Below are positions 1-7,600 of a stretch of DNA of 64,000 bases, in pieces. Every line of letters starts with the position of its first letter. Position 1 is the stretch's first letter. The notes below the pieces were generated by a model. That model had not been told where the DNA came from and did not search any database. It saw only the letters and a list, made by a program, of their open reading frames with translations. This DNA is from CAVQJU01 sp963729215. GTDB lineage: Bacteria; Acidobacteriota; Vicinamibacteria; Vicinamibacterales; CAVVIG01. The stretch lies in contig CAVSND010000013.1 in the NCBI GenBank assembly GCA_963729215.1, positions 177,324 through 241,323 on the forward strand, in the 5' to 3' direction. The position numbers were made by a program, and so were the translations under genes.

Positions 1-1
1 C

Positions 2-502
2 GGCGTCCAGTCACTGCAGGCCGACCTGGTGATTCCGAGCGCGGAGAACGATCAGGCCCTCGTCCGCGAGGTGGCGGATCGGATTCGGCACTACGACCTG
101 TACGGGGTCTACGACAACATCGAAGGCCGGGTGAGCCAGGGCAAGGTCAGGCTCGAGGGCGCCGTCACCGAGCCGAAGAAAGCCGATGACATCGTCGAAC
201 GCGTCGCGAAAGTGAAGGGTGTCCAGGCCATCGACAACCGGATCGAGGTGCTGCCGGCGTCGCAATCCGACGACCGTATCCGGGTGGCCATCGCGACGGC
301 CATCTACAGGGACCCGGCGTTCGGCGACTACTCGATGGTCGATCCTCCCGTGCACGTGATCGTGAACAACGGTCACGTGACGCTCGTCGGGTACGTACGC
401 TGGCCGGCCGAACGCATCAAGGCCGAGAGCATCGCGCGCACCGCGTTTGGCGTGCTTGCGCTCGAGAACAAGGTGCAGGTCGTCAATCGCGGCACGGGAT
501 AG
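2..502 (+). CDS. BON-domain protein, 5' end outside the window
   Basis: Two BON modules in tandem can be read, roughly residues 10-65 and 85-155 counted from the GTG at 29. Each carries the hydrophobic/Gly pattern of the family (for example GKVRLEGAVTEPKKADDIV and GHVTLVGYVRWPAERIKAES). BON domains are small alpha/beta modules, usually periplasmic, thought to bind phospholipid or other envelope surfaces (known of OsmY and relatives). The frame stays open to the left edge, so the GTG at 29 is probably internal and a signal peptide would lie upstream. The gene ends at TAG 500-502. Its exact partner or role cannot be told from here. Confidence 0.8.
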   Translation, partial: GVQSLQADLVIPSAENDQALVREVADRIRHYDLYGVYDNIEGRVSQGKVRLEGAVTEPKKADDIVERVAKVKGVQAIDNRIEVLPASQSDDRIRVAIATAIYRDPAFGDYSMVDPPVHVIVNNGHVTLVGYVRWPAERIKAESIARTAFGVLALENKVQVVNRGTG

Positions 503-564
503 TCGCCGGCTTCAGGCGGCTTGTTGGCCCGTCAGAAATTCCTGCCCGACTCGTCAAACCACAT

Positions 565-2248
565 TCAGCGTAAGGTGCGCGCGTAGACGCGGCTCGTGCC
601 GTCCGTGTAGCGCAGCGCCAGCCGGTCCCCGTACGCGGCCAGCCGCCGTTCGACCTCCGCCCATTCACCGGCGGAGTATAGATCCGTGTGCACGATGATG
701 TAGTCCACCTGAAACTCGGCGAGCGAGCGCAGGCTGGCCTCGTCCGGGAAGCGGGTGAGCCGGTCCCACAAGACGAGATGACCGGGCGGCTGGAGTCCGC
801 TCCAGCCGTGCACGGTCTTCTGCCAGTGCTCCGTGGTGTGCAACATGAACTCGGCCTGCCGCTTCTCGAATTCGTACTCGGGCACCGAGGGGGGCAGCGG
901 CACCTCGGCAACCGTGAACGGCTTCGGCAGGTGCGCGACAAAGCGATCGGCTGTCGGGATCGTCACCGCATAGGGCCTGACCTCGAGCGGCACTGCAAAC
1001 TCGCCCGCCAGCGCGCATGCGACGATACCCGCGGCCGCGAGGCGCGCGGTCCTGGCTCAGCCGCGCCGTGATCCAGTCGAAGCCCATCGCCGCCATCACG
1101 CTCAGGCCGAGTGTTCCGAGCAGCATGAAGCGCGATGTCGCGCGTATGAAGTTGAAGCCCGGCAGCCAGTACACCAGCGGCCAGAGCCCGTAAGGCGGTC
1201 CCATCGACAGCCAGACGCAGAACGCGACCAGCAAGGCATAGAAGACGATGTTCGCGCGCCCCTGCCGCCGTGCGGCCACGATCGAGATCAGAGCGGCGGC
1301 GGAGAGCACGAGCGGGAGATAGCCGGGAAACAGATAGGTGGTGGCGGTCTCGTTCACCTGCGCACCAGGAATCAGGTGCGTGAGCAGAAAGCTGTGGACG
1401 TAGGTCGGTGAGGCCAGAAAGCTGGTCGGCGTCGCCACGACCCAGTCGGCGAGTGAACGTTTGAGACCCATCTCACGCTGCACGCGCACATACGCGATGG
1501 CCATCGGCACGATGGGCGCGAGCAGCAGCGCGCCGGTGATACCCAGATCGCGCACGCGTTTTCCGGCAGCCAGCGGCGCACCCAGCACGAGGCGATAGCC
1601 GACGAGCGCAATCGACGCGAGCGCCAGGAAGACGGCGCCGTGTCCGCTCGTCAATGCCTGCAGCGTGAAGAACGCCGCGGCCAGACGGAGGTGAAGCCGG
1701 TTGCCTCGCTCGCCTTCGTCCAGGTACGAGTGGAGATACGCCAGGCTGAACGGCATCCATTGCAGGGTCGCCAGGAACAACTGGTCGAGCCGGAGAAACC
1801 GGGTCGGGGCAAACGCGAAGATCAGGCCGCCGATCGCCGCACCCGCCGAACCGGCGCCCGCGCGCCGCGCGAGCAAGAACGCACCCAGCCCGCAGAGGAC
1901 GCACGACAGCAGGGCCAGGAGGTTCATGGCCAGGACCGGGTTGTGCGTCAGTCCCAGAATCGGCACGGCGAACACGCCGCTGCCGATCAGGTTCTCCGAG
2001 AACGCCAGCGTGCGGTGGAGAGGGGCGAAGATGTTGGCGTCGAAAATGGACAGCGGATGGGTCGTGAGCGCATGCGCGTCCCACGACAGCATCCAGAGCA
2101 GCAGGTCGGTGTCGGGGCTCACCGAGAGGACGTAGCCGGCGGCGTGCCGGACCAGCGGATACGCCAGCACCGCCGTGAGCGCGACGTAGAGAAGCCCGAC
2201 ATGCCACGCGCGAAGCGCGTCGCGCTGTGGAACGCCGGCAGACTTCAC
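565..2248 (-). CDS. polytopic membrane protein, GT-C glycosyltransferase-like (frameshifted)
   Basis: The N-terminal ~400 residues form about ten hydrophobic helices with short loops, including an early acidic loop (SPDTDLLLWMLSWD) of the kind that carries the catalytic Asp in GT-C enzymes. The C-terminal ~145 residues are soluble and periplasmic-like. The two parts are in different frames. Near 1050-1056 the reading frame must shift by one base to join the last helix (LAAAGIVACALAGEF) to the segment starting PLEVRPYAVTIP. GTG 2248 is the preferred start, just after the stop of the upstream gene at 2251; an ATG at 2311 would overlap that gene. Resemblance to GT-C or YfhO-type transferases is by topology only; no substrate is implied. 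Confidence 0.6.
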
Positions 2249-2250
2249 AG

Positions 2251-2709
2251 TCAGGCCGGCGCCACCCTCGTGCTCTGGCTCGAGACGCACTGCCACCGGC
2301 CCGCACGCCACACGAACACGTCCACGTACCGGTAGATAACTTCGAGCTGCTTACCCTTGCTCGGGCCGACAAGCGTCTGCTTGAACCAGACGATGGCCAT
2401 ATCGCCGAAGACCTTCACGGAAAACTCGTCCTGCGTGGAAGAGTCCACCTGCTTGTTGAACTCTTTCGCGAGCGTCAGTTCCCGGGCCTTATCGCCGAGG
2501 CTGCCGTCGCCGTAGGTCGCCACGAACTCGTCGGCCAGGATGTTTTCGAGGAACGCGAGGTCTTTTGCGCGGAACGCCGCGTCCCAGTCCCGTTCGAGCT
2601 GGATCAGGATCTGCTGATCCGATCGGACCGGACGGCCCTGGGCCGACGCCGTCCCGGATACCACCCAGGCAGCCGCCAGCAAGCCGAGGACGGAAGTTCT
2701 CCAGGTCAT
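2251..2709 (-). CDS. secreted DUF4440 / NTF2-like protein
   Basis: 152 residues with a signal peptide ending near ASAQG, then an NTF2/SnoaL-like fold typical of DUF4440: ILIQLERDWDAAFRAKD, ILADEFVATYGDGS, and the closing strands MAIVWFKQTL and YRYVDVFVWRAGRWQCV. Family members are small cone-shaped alpha+beta domains that often bind small ligands, and catalytic residues cannot be assigned here. ATG 2709 is chosen because it puts the signal peptide at the very N-terminus. The stop (2251-2253) lies two bases before the GTG of the membrane protein downstream, so the pair is probably co-transcribed. Confidence 0.75.
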   Translation of the reverse strand: MTWRTSVLGLLAAAWVVSGTASAQGRPVRSDQQILIQLERDWDAAFRAKDLAFLENILADEFVATYGDGSLGDKARELTLAKEFNKQVDSSTQDEFSVKVFGDMAIVWFKQTLVGPSKGKQLEVIYRYVDVFVWRAGRWQCVSSQSTRVAPA

Positions 2710-2784
2710 ATCGACAAATGGTAGCCCGTTTCGGGCGCCAGGCAATGCTCCTGTTTCTGCCCATCCGGCGCGTTAGCCAGTGAG

Positions 2785-3337
2785 ATGGGTATCACCGCTC
2801 CAAATCGCCGCCTGCGCCACCTGGGTCTCGAGGTGGTACTCCTGGCCTTCCTGGGATGCGTTCTGGCGCACCCCGGAGAAGTGGCCGCGGACGAGCCGAC
2901 CATGATGCGCGTGCGATCCACCGATTCCACCATTGCGACGCTGATCGACCTGGCCGCCACGCGATCGCTGACGTTCAGGAACCTCGTGTCCCTCATCCAG
3001 GCGTCCAACGGCATGGTTTACGTGGAACCCGGCGAGTGCGGCCACGGCACCCGTGCGTGCCTGAAGGTGTGGATGCAGGCCAGCGGGTCGACGCGGTTTC
3101 TCCGCGTCGTCGTGAGCCGCGCGGGGCAGCTCCGACACGGACTTCCTGAGCTCGATCGGGCACGAACTGCAGCACAGCGTGGAGGCCCTGAGCGAGCCGG
3201 CGACCGTGAACAGCGTGGGCGTGTTCAACTACTTCAGCCGCATGGGGACATTCGGCAACAACCGGTTCGAAACGGTCGAGGCGATCCATGCCGGGGACGC
3301 CGTTCGCCGGGAGCTTGGCAACCTTCGCGCTCGATAG
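2785..3337 (+). CDS. secreted HELQH-motif putative metalloprotease-like protein (frameshifted)
   Basis: It starts at ATG 2785 with a signal peptide (hydrophobic LEVVLLAFLGCVLA). Reading is normal to SRAG near 3123, then only the next frame makes sense, giving SDTDFLSSIGHELQHSVEAL and onward to a TAG at 3335. Removing one G from the GGGG run at 3123-3126 restores a continuous protein of about 183 residues (SRAGSSDTDFL). HELQH fits the zinc-binding HExxH signature, so a peptidase-like role is possible. The protein is short and no third ligand is obvious, so the function remains open. The gene is convergent with its right-hand neighbour, 13 bp away. Confidence 0.55.
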
Positions 3338-3350
3338 GCAAGCGCGGCCC

Positions 3351-4349
3351 TTACTTCGCGTACTTCTTGAGCGTCTGCGTGGTGACTTCCGCCGCGTACA
3401 AATTGCCCTTCGCGTCGGCGGCGACGCCTTCAGAACCGGCGTTGTTGTTCTTGTCGGGATCCGCTTCGACAAACGGCACCATCGCCGTCACGGCGCCGTC
3501 CTTCGCCCGGCCGATCCGGATGCCACGCGTGAATCCCGGATTCAGCGTGGCATTCGACTGCGAGTCCGCCACGTAGATCGTGTCCTGTCGATCGATGAAG
3601 ACCCCGCTCGGCCGGCCGAACTGCTTCCACTGATCGATGAACCGCCCATCCTGATCGAAAATCTGGATGCGGTTGTTCCCGCGGTCGGCGACGAAGATCC
3701 GCCCCTGCGAGTCCATGGCGATCGCATGCGGCGTGTCGAATTCGCCCGGGCCTTTGCCCCGCTTGCCCCACGCCTTGACGAACGCACCGCTTTTCGAGAA
3801 CTTCACGACGCGTCCGACGGTCGAATCCGCGATGTGGCCGTCTGCGACGAAGATGTCGCCGTTGCGGGCGACGACCACGTCGGCCGGCCCGCTGAACGTA
3901 TCGGGGCCCTCGCCGGCCACTCCGGCCTTGCCGAGCGTCAGCAGCACCTTGCCTTCAGGGCTGAACTTGAACACCTGCTGGCCCTTGCCGTCCTTCGCCT
4001 GCGCGTCGGTGACCCAGACGTTGCCGTCGGCATCCACCGACATGCCGTGAGCCTGCACGAACAGGCCCGCGCCAAAACTCTTCACGACCGTGCCCGACTG
4101 ATCGAACCGGAGAAGCGGCGGGTCGGAGCGATGAAAGACCCAGATGTCGCCGTTCGGCGCGGGGTCGACAGAGATCACGCCGCCCCAGGCGACGCCGGCG
4201 GGCAGCTTCGCCCACTGGGACACTTCGTGGTACGGGTTGGGCGGGTTGCTCTTCTGCGCGAAGGCAGTCGAGAAACACAGGCAGACGGCGGAGACGAGGA
4301 GTGTTACGGCGGCGGCGAGGCGCGGCCTCAGGCGAGCATCAGCTGACAT
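3351..4349 (-). CDS. secreted NHL-repeat beta-propeller protein
   Basis: 332 residues with a clear signal peptide (residues 1-31, ending AFAQ). The rest is a run of NHL/six-bladed propeller repeats, each with a G-x-I/V-F/W-V-A/T-D core: NGDIWVFHRSD, DGNVWVTDAQ, NGDIFVADGH, QGRIFVADRGNNRIQIFD, QDTIYVADSQ, KGNLYAAEVT. The pattern resembles peptidyl-alpha-hydroxyglycine lyase and other secreted propellers. Catalytic identity cannot be fixed, so NHL-repeat protein is the safe name. A strong Shine-Dalgarno (AGGAGGG on the minus strand, 4355-4361) precedes ATG 4349. The diheme cytochrome gene lies immediately upstream, so the two may form a transcription unit. Confidence 0.8.
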   Translation of the reverse strand: MSADARLRPRLAAAVTLLVSAVCLCFSTAFAQKSNPPNPYHEVSQWAKLPAGVAWGGVISVDPAPNGDIWVFHRSDPPLLRFDQSGTVVKSFGAGLFVQAHGMSVDADGNVWVTDAQAKDGKGQQVFKFSPEGKVLLTLGKAGVAGEGPDTFSGPADVVVARNGDIFVADGHIADSTVGRVVKFSKSGAFVKAWGKRGKGPGEFDTPHAIAMDSQGRIFVADRGNNRIQIFDQDGRFIDQWKQFGRPSGVFIDRQDTIYVADSQSNATLNPGFTRGIRIGRAKDGAVTAMVPFVEADPDKNNNAGSEGVAADAKGNLYAAEVTTQTLKKYAK

Positions 4350-4388
4350 GCCACCCTCCTGGATGAAGAGAGTAGATACGAGAGAGCG

Positions 4389-5366
4389 TTACTTCGTGCA
4401 GCGCGCCGACTGATTGGTGAGATCGCCTGGGTTCCTGCCGCGTTTGTCCCGGTACACCTGGTGACAGTGCAGGCACGCGTTGGCGATCTGTTCCGTGATA
4501 TCGCTGACGACTTCCTGATTCCGCGTCTGCGACGCCTTGTAAGCAGCGCGGCCCGTTTCAGCCAGCTCGAGCGTGAACTTGATCCAGTCGGGATCGGTGA
4601 CAGGGGCGGGCCGCCCGTTTTCGCAGCGCCGTCCCGGCTCGAGGAGCAGCGGCGCCGACTCGGCGAGCGCGATGGCCGCGTAGTCGACGATCTCCCAGCC
4701 CTTGTAAATGCCCTGGCCCCACTCGAACGTCGAAAACGCCTCGTTCGACTGGCTGGCGGGGCGCTTCGGCGCCGGCGCGGCCGGATCGTGCGTCTGCACG
4801 GTGAAGATCAGGTTCGAGCTGGGAAAAAGAATGCCGCGCATGACCTGGTTCAGGTTGCCGGCCGGCGCAAAGGTCCTTTGTCCTCCCGCCGACATGACCG
4901 AGACCGGTGGCGGAGTGAATCCGGCGACCAGTGAAATCGCCGCCTGCGCAGGGGCGTCCGCGGCGAGTTCGGCGCGGCCCGCGGGAAACTTGCCCGCCTG
5001 CACCATGTAGGCGACGACGTCGGTGGCCTGCGGACGAGTCAGCTTGCCCGGATCGTCCTGGGGCATCGTGTGCAGCACCTTGTCGACGAGATCGGCGACC
5101 GGACCGCCCCAGATCGACAGGAACGCCGTGCCCGCGAGCGGCGGCGCGTTTGCGCCGGCGAGCGTGGCGCCGTGACACGACGCGCACTTGTCCTTGTAGA
5201 TCGCCTGGCCGCGCCTGGCCTGTTCGTCGCTGTAGATGCCGTCTCGCGCCGTTCGTGACGGTGCGGAGGGGGCCGGGGGAATCGGTGCCTGTGCGGCTAC
5301 GAGCAGCGAACCCGCCAGCGCACACGCGGGTACAGACACGGCGAATCGCATGAGGCGCGAAGACAT
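4389..5366 (-). CDS. secreted diheme c-type cytochrome
   Basis: 325 residues with a signal peptide (to about residue 25, LVAAQ). An N-terminal cytochrome c domain carries the heme site CASCH and a later Met (HTMPQDDPG) that could be the distal ligand. The C-terminal domain has a second site, CLHCHQVYRD, close to the end, as in class II-like cytochromes. It should act in the periplasm as an electron carrier, plausibly for quinoprotein dehydrogenases. ATG 5366 is supported by GGAGGAAG eight bases upstream. It is separated from the PilZ gene (stop at 5387) by about 20 bp on the same strand, so it may be read through from that operon. Confidence 0.85.
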   Translation of the reverse strand: MSSRLMRFAVSVPACALAGSLLVAAQAPIPPAPSAPSRTARDGIYSDEQARRGQAIYKDKCASCHGATLAGANAPPLAGTAFLSIWGGPVADLVDKVLHTMPQDDPGKLTRPQATDVVAYMVQAGKFPAGRAELAADAPAQAAISLVAGFTPPPVSVMSAGGQRTFAPAGNLNQVMRGILFPSSNLIFTVQTHDPAAPAPKRPASQSNEAFSTFEWGQGIYKGWEIVDYAAIALAESAPLLLEPGRRCENGRPAPVTDPDWIKFTLELAETGRAAYKASQTRNQEVVSDITEQIANACLHCHQVYRDKRGRNPGDLTNQSARCTK

Positions 5367-5386
5367 CGACTTCCTCCGCCGATATC

Positions 5387-5719
5387 TTACGCTACGTTCT
5401 GGCGAAGTTTGTCCAGCGACGACCGCAGGCAGGCGTACGTCTCGTCACTCATGTCGACGAAGCGCACGGCGAACCCGAATCCGGGCCGCCCGTAAACAGT
5501 CTCCGCCTGCACCGTGACGGTGCCTTCGTAGGGGAGCGTCAGCCGGAGCGAGATCCTCTGGCCAACCGGCGTGTCGTAGAGGGAGTTGACGAAACAACCG
5601 CCTTCGCTCAAGTCGTAGATGAGCAGGGGCGTTTCGATGAGGCCGACACGGCATCCGTCGAACGGGCCCGTGACGCGATGGGCTTTGCGATTCTCCTTCG
5701 AGGACTCGGGAGTGGCCAT
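5387..5719 (-). CDS. PilZ-domain protein
   Basis: 110 residues from ATG 5719. It shows the PilZ layout: an N-terminal basic stretch (ENRKAHRVTGPFDG) standing in for RxxxR, then a D/N-x-S-x-x-G equivalent (YDLSEGGCFVNS) and the closing strand GFGFAVRFVDMS. PilZ domains bind cyclic di-GMP through these two motifs and relay the signal to an effector. Here the arginine motif is irregular (KENRKAHR), so binding should be tested. The start is 2 bp from the stop of the upstream PilZ-type gene (5721-5723), so translation is probably coupled. It is the last gene of a four-gene leftward operon starting at 9974. Confidence 0.8.
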   Translation of the reverse strand: MATPESSKENRKAHRVTGPFDGCRVGLIETPLLIYDLSEGGCFVNSLYDTPVGQRISLRLTLPYEGTVTVQAETVYGRPGFGFAVRFVDMSDETYACLRSSLDKLRQNVA

Positions 5720-5720
5720 C

Positions 5721-6614
5721 CTAGGCGACCGCCGCAGGGGACGCGGCATCCTCGAACTGGTCCAGCGAATGGGGCGAAGGCGCGGCCACCAACTGGACGC
5801 CGTCCACCCCGGCCGGGCTGCCGAACGAACTGATGGTCGCGAAGAACTCGTGACGCACCGATTCGAAGGCCGACCACGGCGCGACGCCGGCGACAAGGTA
5901 CGTGTAGCCGTCAACTCTGACGTGTGCGGCTTCCACGATCACGCCAACATCGCGGAGACTTCCGGTGTAGAAACCGACGAAGGCCTCCTGCCCGTTGAGC
6001 GTCGTGGCCTGGCCGTGCAGCGCGGTGAAGCCGCCCTCGAGCATCGATGACCGCGCCAGTTCGGCGAGGTCGCCGTCCGGCTGGCACCGCGGCGCCCCCA
6101 GGAACATGAAACGTGACGGCTCGGGAGCCCGGGCGATGACGGTGTCCCGTTTCCGGCTGACTGCCCAGCCTTGCGGAAAGCGGATGGTCACTTTTCGTTC
6201 GACGGGGTCCTGCAGCGTCTGCGGCCCGTCGCGGAGCGCCGCCGACACGAACGTGCCGAGCGTGCCGGCCTCGTCCGACGACATGGGTCCGAATTCCAGG
6301 CCGGCGCGATAGATGAGCGATGTCGCGCCGCTCTCGTCGCGGGTCACGCCGATGACAAAGGCGCGGACGATGTGCGCGCGCGCGCGGAAGGCGATTTCGG
6401 GAGAGACGAACAGTGTGGCGTTGACCGAGCCTGGCGCGAGCCGGGTCGAGGATTCGACGAGCGCGCCGCCCAGGCCCACGTCGAGGAGCCTCGCCGACGT
6501 CCCGGCCCGGAGACGGGCGGACGCATCCGGCGGACACGCGATTCGCACGAACCGCCGCCGCTCGGCCGCAGTGAGCGCCCCGGCCGTCTCGCTTGCCGAG
6601 GGAGTCGCGTTCAT
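5721..6614 (-). CDS. PilZ-type receptor protein with C-terminal domain of unknown function
   Basis: 297 residues. Residues ~18-125 look like a PilZ domain: ERRRFVRI matches RxxxR, LLDVGLGGALVES matches D/NxSxxG, and the last strand is AGLEFGPMS. The remaining ~160 residues (from about VERKVTIRFP) form a separate alpha/beta domain that I cannot assign; it contains no catalytic motif I recognise. The likely role is cyclic-di-GMP-dependent regulation in the cytoplasm. The ATG (6614) overlaps the stop of the HD-GYP gene by four bases (ATGA), a standard arrangement for translational coupling and a good hint that the two proteins act together. Confidence 0.75.
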   Translation of the reverse strand: MNATPSASETAGALTAAERRRFVRIACPPDASARLRAGTSARLLDVGLGGALVESSTRLAPGSVNATLFVSPEIAFRARAHIVRAFVIGVTRDESGATSLIYRAGLEFGPMSSDEAGTLGTFVSAALRDGPQTLQDPVERKVTIRFPQGWAVSRKRDTVIARAPEPSRFMFLGAPRCQPDGDLAELARSSMLEGGFTALHGQATTLNGQEAFVGFYTGSLRDVGVIVEAAHVRVDGYTYLVAGVAPWSAFESVRHEFFATISSFGSPAGVDGVQLVAAPSPHSLDQFEDAASPAAVA

Positions 6615-7570
6615 GCGACCGCCAGCCTCACGTCCATCTCGCCGAACTGGAACGCCGCGAGGAAGGCTTCGACCACCTGCGGATCGAAGTCGGTCGCCGT
6701 GCCCTTGACGATGATGTCCTTGGCTTCAAAGGGAGACATGGCCTTGCGATAGGGGCGATCGCTCGTGAGCGAATCGTAGACGTCCGCGACTGAAATGACG
6801 CGCGCCTCGATCGGAATCTCCTGTCCCTTTGTCGGGTGATATCCGGACCCGTCGAACTTGTCGTGGTGGGCGAGGACGATGGGGATGACGCGCCGCAGCG
6901 ATCCGCCGACGGTTTCAAGCATCTCGACGCCCCTGCCGACGTGCTGCTGGATTTCCTGATACTCGTCGCTCGTGAGGCGCGCCGCCTTGTACAGCAGCTC
7001 GCGGCTGATCTCGAGCTTGCCGATGTCATGCAGCAGGCTGGCCGCCCGCACGTCTTCGATGCGCTCGGGGCTCAGCTTGAGGTGCGCCGCGATTCGCGCC
7101 GCGTACTCGGAAACCCTGTGCGAGTGATGTTCCGTGTATTCGTCCTTGGAGACCAGGTGCCGAAGAATCAGGAGCACGCCGTGGTAGGTCGAGCGCAGTT
7201 CCATGAGCTGTGCGTTCTTGTGCTCGTAGAGTGTGCCCATGAGGTAGGCGGTGATAATCAGGCTGCAGCCCCACGCCACCAGATCCAGCAACGTTGTCGC
7301 CGGAGCCGCCGACGCTTCCTTCCCGAAGATGCCCGACGTCATGGTCAGCAGCGTCACCAGCAGCACGCTCGCGAACGCCGTCAGCGTGGCGTGGCGCCGG
7401 CCGTAGATGTAGGCCGAGGCGACGGTCGGCAGCGTATACACATAGAGGACCATGCGCTGGGCGTCGATCACGAAGTTCAGGGCCAGCGCGATGACGAACA
7501 TCGAGAAGACCAGCAGCAGTTCCTTGTTCACCTTTTCGAGGTGACGCATCGTATGGGATGGGGATGGCAC
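6611..7570 (-). CDS. membrane-anchored HD-GYP domain phosphodiesterase-like protein
   Basis: 319 residues. Three or four N-terminal transmembrane helices (residues ~15-115) precede an HD-GYP domain (~125-315). Visible motifs are LLHDIGKLE (HD at 181-182), HHDKFDGSGYH (235-245), ISVADVYDSLTSDRPYR and the late DFDP. HD-GYP enzymes hydrolyse cyclic di-GMP at a di- or tri-iron centre. In this protein the GYP triplet is GYH and the usual HHE is HHD, so activity may be altered. The gene opens 30 bp after the coiled-coil/GAF gene and overlaps the PilZ gene by ATGA. The group reads as a local second-messenger module. Confidence 0.85.
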   Translation of the reverse strand: MPSPSHTMRHLEKVNKELLLVFSMFVIALALNFVIDAQRMVLYVYTLPTVASAYIYGRRHATLTAFASVLLVTLLTMTSGIFGKEASAAPATTLLDLVAWGCSLIITAYLMGTLYEHKNAQLMELRSTYHGVLLILRHLVSKDEYTEHHSHRVSEYAARIAAHLKLSPERIEDVRAASLLHDIGKLEISRELLYKAARLTSDEYQEIQQHVGRGVEMLETVGGSLRRVIPIVLAHHDKFDGSGYHPTKGQEIPIEARVISVADVYDSLTSDRPYRKAMSPFEAKDIIVKGTATDFDPQVVEAFLAAFQFGEMDVRLAVA

Positions 7571-7600
7571 GTCTCTATCCTTTCGCTACGTTTTCACACC

